Counted from the first letter of the stretch, positions 24,477 to 33,499 are shown. The stretch is DNA of 64,000 nt from Streptomyces sp. NBC_01445 (GCF_035918235.1 NZ_CP109485.1:10261001-10325000), one strand, 5' to 3'. The notes: generated by a model not told the origin, from the letters alone. A program made the numbers and translations.

Positions 24477-24968
24477 ATGGCAGAGTTTGATCAGCAGTTT
24501 GTTTCGGTGCCGGTTCCGCGGGAGTACGTCACGCAGGTGTACGCGTTCCTGGCGAGCCTGTCCGGGGCGACGGTCCCTTCGCCTGCGGCGCCTTCGGAGG
24601 TGTCTGGGGCGGACGGGGATGGCGGCTGGCCGTACCGGGAGTGGGGCGTCGAGGACCTGGGGGACCTGGCCGCGAGTCAACTGGCCTCGGTGCAGACCGT
24701 GATCGGTCTGCTGGACGTTCTGGCTGAGCAGCCGGGGAGCAAGGTGGGCTACACGTTTCTGGTCGATAGGCTCGGGGTCGAGCGGAATCAGTTGCGTGGC
24801 TCGCTGGCCGCGTTCACCCGCGTGGTGCACAAGCACTACCGGCGGCGTAACTGGCCCATGTCCTGGGAGGAAGGTCCGGGCCAGAGCGACGGGTTCAAGT
24901 CCGAGTTCTTCTACACCGTGACCGAGGACCTCGCTGCGCGCTGGAAGGAAGTGCGCGCACAGCGGTAA
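24477..24968 (+). CDS. Hypothetical protein (163 aa), possible winged-helix
   Basis: 163 residues from ATG 24477 (GAGAGGGGTGGGAG upstream). The start PVPREYVTQVYAFLASLSG resembles the N-terminus of small Streptomyces regulators. The middle LLDVLAEQPGSKVGYTFLVD then RLGVERNQLRGSLAAFTR has winged-helix spacing. It ends with a W-rich part (RRRNWPMSWEEGPGQ) and FFYTVTEDLAARWKEVR. Family unknown. It leads the plus-strand set that includes the deaminase/NTPase genes 110 bp downstream. Confidence 0.6.
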   Translation: MAEFDQQFVSVPVPREYVTQVYAFLASLSGATVPSPAAPSEVSGADGDGGWPYREWGVEDLGDLAASQLASVQTVIGLLDVLAEQPGSKVGYTFLVDRLGVERNQLRGSLAAFTRVVHKHYRRRNWPMSWEEGPGQSDGFKSEFFYTVTEDLAARWKEVRAQR

Positions 24969-25080
24969 CAAGGGCCAATGGGGCCCAGGTCGGGATTCCC
25001 TACACCGGCTGCAGTCGCCCGATGGCTGCAGCGCCGTTTGATGCGTCGTTGATGTCGTCGCCAGGAGAGAGGCAGTCTTC

Positions 25081-25959
25081 ATGTCCGGGCCCGTGCAGGA
25101 CTCGTCGCTTGACCATTTCGGCCCCGACGGGATGCGCCGGATTCCTGTTCCTGGCGCCTACAGGGTACGTCTGCCCGACGGAGCCCGCCGGCAGCTGGAG
25201 AGCGTGGGAGTGCCGCTCATCGTGGCCCCCTACTTCACCGCGGCGAGCCCTTCGGACGCCCTCACGCTCGGCGTGTTCGCAGGTCACCATGACCTTGAGC
25301 CGCCGCCTGCCGACATGACCGACTGGCTGCGCATCGGCACCGACCGCCTGGCGCACCTGTGTGTGCGTCCCGACGGCACCGTGCAGGCCGTGTTCCTGGA
25401 CGCGGTGGGGGAGGACGACATGCTGGTCTCCTCGAGCCTGGCCGCGTTCACCGCCCAACTCGCCTGCCTGGACCGCCGACTGCCCGTGATCGCCGCATCG
25501 AGGGACCTCTCGGTGGCCGCGGCCGCGTTCCGCGAACTCAACGCTGAACTGCGCCTGATCGACGAGGCGGCGTTCGACGCGCGCGAACGCTGGTGGCCGC
25601 GTGTCCTGGACGACGTCCGTCACACCCTGAACTTCCCGTTCTCCTCCGCATTCGAGTACCTCGACGACGCAGGCAGCAAGCAGATCGTCACCGACGCCAC
25701 CGGACCGGGGCGCGCCCACCCCGAGGAACTTCTCTGGAGCCGGCTCGAGGAACAGGGCATTGCGCCGGAACAGGTCCGCCGCGTCTACTGCGAACTGCAG
25801 CCGTGCATGATGCCGGGCCACTACTGCGCCGTCTGGCTGCAACGCACCTTCCCTCACGCCGAGTTCACCCACAGCTTCGACTACGGGCCGGAAGCGGCGT
25901 CCCGCGAGGAAGGCCTCAAGGAACTGATCACCTACGCGGCGCAGCAGGCCCGGCGGTGA
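25081..25959 (+). CDS. SUKH-4 domain fused to XOO_2897-like deaminase domain
   Basis: 292 residues from ATG 25081 (GGAGAGAGG upstream). Residues 1-180 fit SUKH-4, an immunity fold of polymorphic toxin systems: FGPDGMRRIPVPGAYRVRL and MLVSSSLAAFTAQLACLD. Residues about 205-292 fit the cytidine-deaminase superfamily: the HPE motif in GRAHPEELLWSRLEEQG, then RVYCELQPCMMPGHYCAVWL with the zinc cysteines PC-x5-C. An immunity fold joined to a potential effector or sensor enzyme is notable. Its stop overlaps the NTPase start (GTGA), so the two proteins probably work together. Confidence 0.75.
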   Translation: MSGPVQDSSLDHFGPDGMRRIPVPGAYRVRLPDGARRQLESVGVPLIVAPYFTAASPSDALTLGVFAGHHDLEPPPADMTDWLRIGTDRLAHLCVRPDGTVQAVFLDAVGEDDMLVSSSLAAFTAQLACLDRRLPVIAASRDLSVAAAAFRELNAELRLIDEAAFDARERWWPRVLDDVRHTLNFPFSSAFEYLDDAGSKQIVTDATGPGRAHPEELLWSRLEEQGIAPEQVRRVYCELQPCMMPGHYCAVWLQRTFPHAEFTHSFDYGPEAASREEGLKELITYAAQQARR

Positions 25960-27629
25960 GCATCCAGAGCTGGCGGCGGCCGGCAGCCGGACGGGAGCCG
26001 GCCGCGGCCGCCCTGCTGGCCTGGCTGACAGACTCGGACGCACCTCGCATGTGCCTGGTAACTGGCAGTGCAGGCTGCGGCAAATCGGAACTGCTGGCCT
26101 GGCTGGTCGCGCACGGCTCACGGCCTGGCACATCTACCGAGCGCCGTGTGCACGCCGTGGCCCCCCTGCACGGCATCGGCCTGCACGGCGCGGTCTGGGA
26201 CCTGGCCCATCAGCTCGGCGCCGCCGCCCGCACTCCCGGCGAGCTGATAGCCGCACTGGCAGCCGACCAGCGGCCGACCACGATCGTGCTGCCCGACCTG
26301 GACCACTCGGCAGACCCAGAGTCCTTGAGCGAACTGGCCCTGGCCCTGGCCAACCTGCAGCACGTCCGACTCCTGGTCGAAGTGACCCACGACAGCCCAC
26401 CGGCCGCACGGCTCAGCACACGCGCACCGGCCGTCATGGACCTCGACCACGACCAGTGGACTGACGCCGCCCGCCTCGCTGCCTGGCAAGCAGCCAATCC
26501 TGCCGTCCCCGCCCAGCACCCGCAGACGCCGGACTTTGCCATCGATCTGGACGACCCGGCTCAAGTCGTTGGCGCCGACCCAATGACGGTGACCACCCGG
26601 TACGAGACCAGCCCCACAGACCACGCAGGGCTGCGCACTGCCTGGCTGCGCGCGGGCCAGTCGCTCACCAACGAACCACACCCCGCAACCCGCGCCCTCA
26701 TCCTCCAGACCGCCCTCGGCGACAACGCCGACCCACGCCTGGCGGACCATCTGGCAGAGCTCGCCGAAGACGCCCCCTGGCGTCTCGTCTGGAGCCGGGC
26801 CAGCGGCGACGTCAGACCGCCCTGGCCCGGCCCCGTCCGCGCGCTGGCGACCGGACGCGACGCGCTCGACGGCACCGTCTTGATGGCCGACCACCGAGGG
26901 ATTGTGCGTGCCGTAAGCGCGGCCGACGCAGCCCCTCAAGGCCGCCTGCCAAGACCCTTCCCCGCGACCCGCACCCTGGCCGTGCTGCCCGGCGGGATGG
27001 CCCTCACCCTGAACAGTCAGGGCCACCTGGACACCCAGCACAGCCCCGCGGCGCCCAAACCGACCGGCATCCAGGCCCTCCTGGACGACGGAACCAGCCC
27101 CACGGAACAACTCCTCGACACTGTCCGCGCCCACCTGGCACGCCAGCCAGGCCAGGTCCTCGCCGCATCCGGCACCCTGCTGGCTACCGCGGACCGAGCC
27201 GGCTGTGTGCACGCCCATCTACTGGACCAGCCGTCAGCCCGGCCGCAAGTGGCAACCCTTCACCCGACGCCCGTCACAGCCCTGGCAGTCATGGACGTCA
27301 AATCGTCGGACGACACGGATCCCCTGCCCCTGGTGTACAGCGGCGGGGCCGACGGCCACGTCCGCGTCTGGTCGCCCGGTCATGATCCACTGTCAACACC
27401 GGTTGCCACACGGGAGGTTGCGGTCTCTGCCCTGGCCGCCGCACAGGTTGAAGGCGAGCCCACGCTCGCCATCGCCTGGACGGACGGCCTGGTCGAGCAC
27501 CACTCGCTCAGCTCCGGCACAGTGCGCCCCCTGCGCCTGGGCTCGGCGGTGCATGCCCTCGCCCTAACCGCCGTCGGCAGCCTGATTGTTGGAACCGATG
27601 AGATGGTCGGCTGCCTGCGCCCCTGCTGA
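25956..27629 (+). CDS. P-loop NTPase with C-terminal beta-propeller
   Basis: 557 residues from GTG 25956, overlapping the previous stop by 4 bp. Walker A is in CLVTGSAGCGKSELLAWL. A Walker B-like TTIVLPDLDHS and STAND-like helices follow to about residue 280. The remainder has WD/propeller-like repeats, clearest in LVYSGGADGHVRVWSPG and LAIAWTDGLVEHHS. The layout recalls STAND sensor ATPases used in bacterial immunity. Coupling to the SUKH-4/deaminase protein suggests a sensor-effector pair. The start fits because the upstream frame belongs to the overlapping gene. Confidence 0.75.
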   Translation: MSIQSWRRPAAGREPAAAALLAWLTDSDAPRMCLVTGSAGCGKSELLAWLVAHGSRPGTSTERRVHAVAPLHGIGLHGAVWDLAHQLGAAARTPGELIAALAADQRPTTIVLPDLDHSADPESLSELALALANLQHVRLLVEVTHDSPPAARLSTRAPAVMDLDHDQWTDAARLAAWQAANPAVPAQHPQTPDFAIDLDDPAQVVGADPMTVTTRYETSPTDHAGLRTAWLRAGQSLTNEPHPATRALILQTALGDNADPRLADHLAELAEDAPWRLVWSRASGDVRPPWPGPVRALATGRDALDGTVLMADHRGIVRAVSAADAAPQGRLPRPFPATRTLAVLPGGMALTLNSQGHLDTQHSPAAPKPTGIQALLDDGTSPTEQLLDTVRAHLARQPGQVLAASGTLLATADRAGCVHAHLLDQPSARPQVATLHPTPVTALAVMDVKSSDDTDPLPLVYSGGADGHVRVWSPGHDPLSTPVATREVAVSALAAAQVEGEPTLAIAWTDGLVEHHSLSSGTVRPLRLGSAVHALALTAVGSLIVGTDEMVGCLRPC

Positions 27630-27725
27630 ACCCACCGGGGCTCAAACAGAACGGTCCACGGTTGACGATCTTTTACTTACCGTAAAGGGTAGGGAGGTTG
27701 AAGCTTTACGGGGGAAGGACAATGT

Positions 27726-29261
27726 GTGGGAAAGAAGCTGCCCGACGAGCTCGTCGAGGTGCTCGACCTCGTCGGCGTCAAGTGGCCCAACATAGACGAG
27801 GACGAGGTCCGCGGCAGCGCCAAGGACTACCGCCACCTGGCCGAGGGCATCCGCGACGTCATCACCGAGGGCAACAAGGCCTGCTCTCATATCGTCGCCG
27901 GCCGCAGTAAGGGCAAGACCGTCGATGCGCTCGACCGGCGCTGGGGCAAACTCACCACCAAAGACCTGACCACCTTCATTAAAGCCCTCGACGATCTGGC
28001 AGATGCCCTCGACGACTGCGCCGGCTTCATCGAAGGTTGCAAGATCGCCTGCATCGCCGAGCTGAGCACCGCCGCCGCGGCCGCCACCGCAGGCGTCATC
28101 GGCATGTTCTTCACCGTCGGCCTCAGCGGCCTGCTCAGCGCAGCAGCCATCGCCGCCTGCCGCTTCGCCCTGCACGAAGCCATCGACTACGCCATCGGCG
28201 AGATCACCTCGGTCGTCACTGACAAGATCGAGGCAAAGATCCTCGGCAAGATCGAGGACCTGTTCACCGACCAGCTCGACGCCCACGACGACAACGACCT
28301 CTCCCGCTACGCCACCGGTAGCGCCGACATGGCCCAGGACCTGGCCATCGAGTTCGATGAGTTCGAGAAGGCCTCGGGCGGCTACGACGAGACCAAGCGC
28401 AACTTCGATAAGAAGAAGAACGCGCACAAGACCGGCGGTGCCAAGCGCCGCAGTTCCGTCAAGAAGGACAGCCGCTTCCACAAACTGTCCACCGTCATGG
28501 ACAAGGCCGAGGACGCCGTCGAGAAGAAGACCGACGAAACCGTCCACGTCCTGGAGAAGCACGGCGGCAAGATCGACGACTCCAAGAAGGAACACAAGAA
28601 GAGCGACGAGAAGACCAAACGCGACCTCGACGGCTGCAAGGACGTCCGGACCTACATCCTCAACTCGGACGGCTCCGTGGACCGGCTACTACCCAACGGG
28701 CAGATCGATTCGGACGGCCTGACAGCGACAGACCGCAGGAACCTGACCAGCATTATCGAGCCGGACGGGACGGTCTGGCGCCCCCAGACCGACAAGGATC
28801 TCCGCAAGTGGCGCACCGGCAAAGGGCACACCGGCGTCGTCACTTCCAAAAAGGTCGACCCGTTCACCAACGACCTCGGCCAGGCCACCCAGCTGGCACG
28901 CAAGGCCCGCGACGACTACGGGGCCGGGAACTACGCCGCCGGCCGCTACATCGACCCGAAAAGCAACCAGGAATCCATCCTCGTCGGCTACAGCGACGAC
29001 CGGTTCCACTCCGAACGCAACATCGGCCACCCCCTACTGCACAACGGAGCACAGTCAGGCCTGCAAGAGGTTTTCACAGAAAGAGAACCATGTCAGAAGA
29101 ATCCAAGATGCAACAAATGGCTTGACTACTACTTCAAGCCGGCCAACCCCGACCTGACCGTCACCCATGCCGCCGACTACGATCAGAGTGACAAGTCCAC
29201 CCAGAACAAAGAGCACGCGGCCTACATGGACCGGCTCAAGAAGGCGCACGGGAAGAACTGA
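27726..29261 (+). CDS. Polymorphic toxin with C-terminal deaminase domain
   Basis: 511 residues from GTG 27726 (GGGGGAAGGAC upstream). The helical N-terminus (VKWPNIDEDEVRGSAKDYRH) is WXG100/ESX-substrate-like, followed by a glycine/alanine hydrophobic stretch (TAGVIGMFFTVGLSGLLSAA). A lysine-rich linker and then a C-terminal deaminase follow: HSERNIGHPLLHNG, and EREPCQKNPRCNKWLDYYF with PC-x5-C zinc ligands. The HSE motif supplies the third ligand and the catalytic Glu. Expected to deaminate nucleic acid or nucleotides of rivals after type VII secretion. The next gene is its SUKH-4 immunity partner. AT-rich DNA at 27660-27720 probably holds the promoter. Confidence 0.8.
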   Translation: MGKKLPDELVEVLDLVGVKWPNIDEDEVRGSAKDYRHLAEGIRDVITEGNKACSHIVAGRSKGKTVDALDRRWGKLTTKDLTTFIKALDDLADALDDCAGFIEGCKIACIAELSTAAAAATAGVIGMFFTVGLSGLLSAAAIAACRFALHEAIDYAIGEITSVVTDKIEAKILGKIEDLFTDQLDAHDDNDLSRYATGSADMAQDLAIEFDEFEKASGGYDETKRNFDKKKNAHKTGGAKRRSSVKKDSRFHKLSTVMDKAEDAVEKKTDETVHVLEKHGGKIDDSKKEHKKSDEKTKRDLDGCKDVRTYILNSDGSVDRLLPNGQIDSDGLTATDRRNLTSIIEPDGTVWRPQTDKDLRKWRTGKGHTGVVTSKKVDPFTNDLGQATQLARKARDDYGAGNYAAGRYIDPKSNQESILVGYSDDRFHSERNIGHPLLHNGAQSGLQEVFTEREPCQKNPRCNKWLDYYFKPANPDLTVTHAADYDQSDKSTQNKEHAAYMDRLKKAHGKN

Positions 29262-29272
29262 GGCGTGATCCC

Positions 29273-29824
29273 TTGAAGAGCACTCTGACCGCCGACCAGC
29301 TCGTGCGCGCTCACGGCCTGGACAACATCGTGTACTTCCCTCAACACACAGGCACGCCGTTGGAACCCGCCACAGCAGCCTTCCTCAGCGCTGTCGGCAT
29401 CCCCAACATGCGCCTGTTCAAGACACGAGCCGACATCGGACTCGAGGACCCCGACCCCGTCGAGCTCGGAGCCCTCTTCGACCTTGAGGACGACGACTTC
29501 GACTGCCCGGCCGAACGCCGACACTGGCAGACCCTCGGCTACCTGCGCACCACCCTCATCGTCATCGACCCGGACTCCGGTGCCGTACACGGCTACCCGG
29601 AGGGCGAAGAAGACAGCCTGCCGCTGCACCGCGACGTGGAATCACTCGCCTACTGCCTGACCGAGTTCCGCAAACTCCAGGATGCTCACGCCCACAAAGA
29701 CAACACTGAAGTAATCGTTCACCACTTCCGCGAGGCCGTCACCGCCTTCGATGCCACCCCCCTCGAAGATGACGAATCAGAGTGGAACACCATCCTCGAT
29801 GAAATCCTCGACGGGATCTGGTAA
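29273..29824 (+). CDS. SUKH-4 immunity protein
   Basis: 183 residues from TTG 29273, 11 bp after the toxin stop. SUKH-4 pattern: LVRAHGLDNIVYFPQHTG, ATAAFLSAVGIPNMRL, and the final DVESLAYCLTEFRKL helix. It is acidic overall, fitting a protein that blocks a basic deaminase domain. Position directly after the toxin is the classical toxin-immunity order. No other start codon matches the domain boundary better. Confidence 0.82.
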   Translation: MKSTLTADQLVRAHGLDNIVYFPQHTGTPLEPATAAFLSAVGIPNMRLFKTRADIGLEDPDPVELGALFDLEDDDFDCPAERRHWQTLGYLRTTLIVIDPDSGAVHGYPEGEEDSLPLHRDVESLAYCLTEFRKLQDAHAHKDNTEVIVHHFREAVTAFDATPLEDDESEWNTILDEILDGIW

Positions 29825-29990
29825 CTGCAACGCCCCACCAAGATTCCTCGTATCAGCCGTGCTGGTCACCAGACGAACCAGTGGGCGCATTCGGCCTGTC
29901 GGGCGTGTACTCCCCCCGCTGTAACGCAGCACACAACCGTCTGAGGTCGCCGACCGGACCGCCCGAGCAGGCCACCCAATCCCCGTCCTC

Positions 29991-30200
29991 GAACTTAGCG
30001 GGATCGATGCTGGGACGCGCCGTGTCGACGTTGACGAACTCGTGGCGCTGGCACAGGTCTTCGGACTTAGCCCTGAGCAACTGCTGGAGCCGCCGGCGGA
30101 CTGTGAGCACTGCCATGGCGCGCCGCCAGCCGGATTCATCTGCGCGCGGTGTGAAGCCGCCAGCCTGCCCGAGCGCGCACCGGCTGAACCCACCGCATAA
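29991..30200 (+). pseudogene. HTH regulator, C-terminal fragment
   Basis: The plus frame ending in TAA at 30198-30200 reads GTRRVDVDELVALAQVFGLS, then PADCEHCHGAPPAGFICARC. It matches the end of XRE-type Streptomyces regulators with a cysteine-rich tail. The HTH proper is missing and no start is present, so it is a 3' remnant. The minus-strand ORF in the same place (29853-30116) is likely its shadow. Confidence 0.5.
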
Positions 30201-30204
30201 CGAA

Positions 30205-30232
30205 GGCCCCGCCTGGAACTCCAGGCGGGGCC
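30205..30232. terminator. Perfect 12-bp terminator hairpin
   Basis: GGCCCCGCCTGG (30205-30216), AACT loop, CCAGGCGGGGCC (30221-30232). It lies between the plus-strand HTH fragment and the minus-strand lipoprotein gene and could stop transcription from both sides. Confidence 0.75.
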
Positions 30233-30248
30233 ACGGTGGGATGCGAGA

Positions 30249-30632
30249 TCAGTACGCGCCGGCATCTCTCAGCTCGTCACGCACGGCGTCAAAATTCTCA
30301 GGGCAATACGCCTTCGTCCCCGTCGCCACAAGTGTGTACGCGTCCTGCTTCACCGTCCCCCAGTCGTCGCCGATCGGGTACAAGTTGCCCTCGCCGAGGA
30401 GCTGTCCAGTGTTCAGACCGTCGCACCACTGTGGCGGGAACGCGGTCAACTCGTCGTCCGACGGCTCCCCGTTGAAGGTGATCTCGTGGGCCGCTTTGAG
30501 GTAACGGGTTTCCTTGCTGATGGTCGGCTTGGCCTTTGGTGTCGTGGTCGCCTTCCCGTCCTCGCTTGCGCCGCAAGCGGTGAGGCTGGCGAGCAGGGCG
30601 GCGGCGAGTAAGGCGGTGGCGGTGCGGCGCAT
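30249..30632 (-). CDS. Small lipoprotein, DUF732-like
   Basis: 127 residues from ATG 30632. A lipoprotein signal is clear: MRRTATALLAAALLASLTAC with lipobox LTAC. The mature part resembles DUF732 proteins (RYLKAAHEITFNGEPSDDEL, WCDGLNTGQLL, KAYCPENFDAVRDEL), with two cysteines that could form a disulfide. Exported and lipid-anchored; function unknown. It is flanked by strong hairpins at 30205 and 30721, so it is probably monocistronic. Confidence 0.75.
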   Translation of the reverse strand: MRRTATALLAAALLASLTACGASEDGKATTTPKAKPTISKETRYLKAAHEITFNGEPSDDELTAFPPQWCDGLNTGQLLGEGNLYPIGDDWGTVKQDAYTLVATGTKAYCPENFDAVRDELRDAGAY

Positions 30633-30720
30633 GGTGTCCCCCAGGTTCGGTGTAGTGGTGGGCATGATGCGCAGATGTGGGGACCGTGTGAAGTTGGAGT
30701 GTTCAGGTTGTGGCATAGAG

Positions 30721-30755
30721 GGGCCCCGCAATGACGGGGGAACGTGGCGGGGCCC
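30721..30755. terminator. Hairpin between the lipoprotein genes
   Basis: GGGCCCCGC (30721-30729) pairs with GCGGGGCCC (30747-30755). It is upstream of the 30249-30632 gene and downstream of the DUF4352 gene on the minus strand. Confidence 0.5.
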
Positions 30756-30817
30756 GGACTTCAGTGTGTCAGCGCTCGTCCGTCGGTGCGCCTGGAACAC
30801 GCGGGGTGCGTGGAGTG

Positions 30818-30850
30818 AGGCCCCGCCGCGACGGGGGCGCAGCGGGGCCT
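30818..30850 (-). terminator. Terminator of the DUF4352 lipoprotein gene
   Basis: AGGCCCCGC (30818-30826) and GCGGGGCCT (30842-30850) lie 15 bp past the stop of the minus-strand gene at 30865. It is the nearer of two tandem GC-rich hairpins. Confidence 0.6.
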
Positions 30851-30864
30851 GGATCAGCGGCGGT

Positions 30865-31461
30865 TCAGCCGATGCCCCACTGGCCGGTCTGGTCCGAGAA
30901 GCCGGAGTCCATGGCGAACTGCACCTGCGTCACCTTCGAGCTAGTCGGGGCCTCGAACACGATCCAGCCGAGTGCCTTCCCGCCAGGGGTCAGCTTGACG
31001 CTGGACGACATGGACGGGCCGGCCGTGATGTCCCCGAACGTGGACTGGAACTGCTGTCCCTCGGCGTCGGCGACCTGAGCCCCGTTGGAGGGGCTGTCGT
31101 TGTACGCCTTGGTGCCGGAGTTGACGAGCTTGAACTGGACGCCGATCCAGCGCTTACCGGACTCCGGGGTCATGAAGTCGTCGCTGCTCTTGGCGGGGTC
31201 GACGACCTTGACGACGGTGACGTCGAGCTGACTACCGTCTTCCATGCCCTTGAGGGTGATGGTGTCGCCGGTCTTGGCGTCCTTCTTTGCGGCTTCCTTG
31301 GCCGGCTTCTCGGCCGGCTTCTTGGCGGGCTTGTCGTCCGCCTTGATGTCGCTCTTCTTGTTCGGAGTGGTGGTGACCTCGGAGCCGCTGTTGCATGCGG
31401 CGGTGAGGGGGAGGAGGCCCGCGAGGAGCAGGGCTGCAACGGTCTTGGCGGCGCGGTTCAT
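30865..31461 (-). CDS. DUF4352-type lipoprotein
   Basis: 198 residues from ATG 31461. The signal peptide MNRAAKTVAALLLAGLLPLT leads to lipobox TAAC. A lysine/alanine/proline spacer (residues 30-65) precedes an immunoglobulin-like DUF4352 domain: DTITLKGMEDGSQLDVTVVK, KRWIGVQFKLVNSGTKAYND, ALGWIVFEAP. These are exported lipid-anchored proteins of unknown role. Upstream DNA (31462-31640) should hold its promoter. Confidence 0.85.
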   Translation of the reverse strand: MNRAAKTVAALLLAGLLPLTAACNSGSEVTTTPNKKSDIKADDKPAKKPAEKPAKEAAKKDAKTGDTITLKGMEDGSQLDVTVVKVVDPAKSSDDFMTPESGKRWIGVQFKLVNSGTKAYNDSPSNGAQVADAEGQQFQSTFGDITAGPSMSSSVKLTPGGKALGWIVFEAPTSSKVTQVQFAMDSGFSDQTGQWGIG

Positions 31462-31652
31462 TGGCAAGGGTGCCCTTTCTGTGAGCGACATGTGTGTGAC
31501 CTGTGAAGGAGGCGGATGGTTGTACACCGCCGCTACTTTTTCTTTGGCGCGCACGGGACCGGCTTCTCCTGACCGGGTAGTAGCCGCCGCGACTGGCCTT
31601 GCACTCGGTGGCGTGCTCGGTGTCTTCTGCTGCGCACGGGTTCATGGGTTGG

Positions 31653-31942
31653 TCAGCGGCCCCAGCAATTCGCGAGGACCGCAGTGACCAAGAACGTGTT
31701 GTCCTGGTGGTGGTGGACGACGTGCACTAGGCGCAGATGGTCCGGGTCGACGGTGACCCCGGTCTCTTCGCGCAGCTCCCGTGCGGCGCCCAAGCGCAGG
31801 GGCTCCCCTGATCGAGCTTGCCCGACGGCAGGTGCCAACGGCCGTAGCCGTAGGGGCCGCCGCGTTGGGAGAAGAGCAGCTTGTCGCCGTCGCGGAGGAT
31901 GACATGGGTGTCGATCAGGGGTTTTGCGACTTTCGGGTTCAT
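31653..31942 (-). pseudogene. NUDIX hydrolase, frameshifted
   Basis: From ATG 31942 the frame reads KPLIDTHVILRDGDKLLFSQ and RWHLPSGKLDQG, then loses one base. The Nudix box REL-x2-ETG continues in another frame (RLGAARELREETGVTVDPDH), followed by RLVHVVHHHQDNTFLV, to a stop at 31653. With the single deletion near 31805 repaired, this would be a 96-residue NUDIX pyrophosphohydrolase, complete in the catalytic box but short at the C-terminus. Confidence 0.65.
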
Positions 31943-32080
31943 GTTTCCTTGGGGGGTTGTTGAGGTCGGGGAAAGTGCCGACGCTGCTGGCGGCTCGGGG
32001 GTGCGCGTCGGCGATTGCGGATGCGACGTCCGATGGGGTGGCATCGCTTTCGCCGGTGATCAGCCGAGGCCACAGAAGTA

Positions 32081-32097
32081 GGCCGCGCTACGCGGCC
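32081..32097 (-). terminator. GC hairpin downstream of the glycosyltransferase
   Basis: GGCCGCG-CTA-CGCGGCC, a perfect 7-bp stem. It lies 83 bp after the minus-strand glycosyltransferase stop. A short frame between them (LALLGLQALAINAMVYNRNR) has no credible start. Bases 31943-32080 show nothing. Confidence 0.4.
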
Positions 32098-32179
32098 GGA
32101 ACGGATTCGAGGTGCTCGATCGCGCGGTTGCGGTTGTAGACCATCGCGTTGATGGCGAGGGCTTGGAGGCCGAGAAGGG

Positions 32180-33499
32180 CTAGGCGTTGATCACGTTCTT
32201 GGACTCGGCGCGGTGGCGCCCCTTGGGGAGAGCCGTCTTGGCCGTCAGTCCTCGCGACTGCCACGCGTTGTCACGAAGCTTGAACAGAGCCCAGTAGCGG
32301 GTGGGGCACAGCAGCACGATGTTCATAAACACGGACGACGGGGTTCCGACAAGCCACGAGCGCCACCGCTGGCGTGTGGTCATGTCCGGCCGCATGAGTA
32401 CGTACAGACCTGACTGGCCGTATCGGACTACGAGGTACACCGCGAGGTACACCAGGGCCACGCCGGGGTTGTGGTATCGGCCGCCCAGGGTCATCACCGT
32501 CATCACGACAGTCCAGGCCAGCATCACAGGGGTGATGACGAGCTGGAGCAGACCGAAGGTCGGCGAGATGAGCTGCTTGAGGGACAGCCGCGAGTACACG
32601 AACGGCAGCATCCACCACCATGACCGGGCCCAGCGCAGACGCTGGCGGTAGGTCTTCTTCAGCGTGGTGGGCATGTCAGTGACCACGCCGGCCTCATTGA
32701 CGGCCACGACCTCACCGCGCATGAGGGCCCTCAGCGCCAGCCAGCGATCGTCCCCGGTTCCGCACTCCACCTCGTAAGCGTCCAGGTGGTCGTAGAGCAG
32801 CTCTGCCCTGTACAGGGCCAAGGCGCCCGACGTGGTCTCCAGTGCTCCGAGCATGGAGCGCGAGGAGCGCATCATCACGCACGAGGTGCCGATGTCGATG
32901 TCCGCAGCCCTGGAGACCCAGGTCTCCTCGAAGTTGCGGATGTAGATCATCCCAGTGGTGGCCTGAATCCGCGGGTTGCTCATGGCCCGGAGCTGCTGCT
33001 CCAGAGCATCCGGGAAGGGCTCGCCGTCTGAGTCGATGGTGAGGACGAAGTCGAAGTGCTTGCCCTGCGCCTGGAGGTGACGCAGTACCGTGACCTGGGC
33101 CCCGCGCTTGCCCTTGTTCTCCTGCCGGTGCCAGAAGACCTGGGGGTGGTCGAAGGGCTCCACGGGGTGTTGCTGCGAGCCGTCGTCGATCACATGGATC
33201 TCATCGAGGGGATGCGTCTGGGCCAGCAGCGACCACACGGTGCGGTGCAGTTTGTCCGTGGGCTCTTCGAAGGCCGGGATGATGGCTACCGTGCGGCCGC
33301 GAGCCACGGGCAGGTGTGTGAAGGACCGGCCCTTCAGGAACGAGACCAGGCAGAGCACGATCACCATCATGCCCAGCCACCAGTAGAACGTCAGGATCGG
33401 GCTCTTCGACTGGAGGTGGACCACCACGGTGGCAGCGGCCAGAGCCGCTACCACCACAGCAGTCACCACGGTGAATCTCGCCCGTGATGAAGTGCTCAA
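32180..33499 (-). CDS. Hyaluronan-synthase-like processive glycosyltransferase (GT2)
   Basis: 439 residues from TTG 33499, whose codon overlaps the previous stop (TTGA). Two N-terminal spans are followed by a GT2 domain: TVAIIPAFEEPTDKLHRTVW, DSDGEP (DxD), ECGTGDDRWLALRAL (GDDR) and RQRLRWARSWWW (Q/RxxRW, processive). Three to four C-terminal spans follow. This is the layout of hyaluronan and cellulose synthases, which polymerise a sugar and push it through the membrane. The nucleotide-sugar dehydrogenase upstream would supply a uronic acid precursor. A second copy is truncated at 35189-35596. Confidence 0.85.
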   Translation of the reverse strand: MSTSSRARFTVVTAVVVAALAAATVVVHLQSKSPILTFYWWLGMMVIVLCLVSFLKGRSFTHLPVARGRTVAIIPAFEEPTDKLHRTVWSLLAQTHPLDEIHVIDDGSQQHPVEPFDHPQVFWHRQENKGKRGAQVTVLRHLQAQGKHFDFVLTIDSDGEPFPDALEQQLRAMSNPRIQATTGMIYIRNFEETWVSRAADIDIGTSCVMMRSSRSMLGALETTSGALALYRAELLYDHLDAYEVECGTGDDRWLALRALMRGEVVAVNEAGVVTDMPTTLKKTYRQRLRWARSWWWMLPFVYSRLSLKQLISPTFGLLQLVITPVMLAWTVVMTVMTLGGRYHNPGVALVYLAVYLVVRYGQSGLYVLMRPDMTTRQRWRSWLVGTPSSVFMNIVLLCPTRYWALFKLRDNAWQSRGLTAKTALPKGRHRAESKNVINA

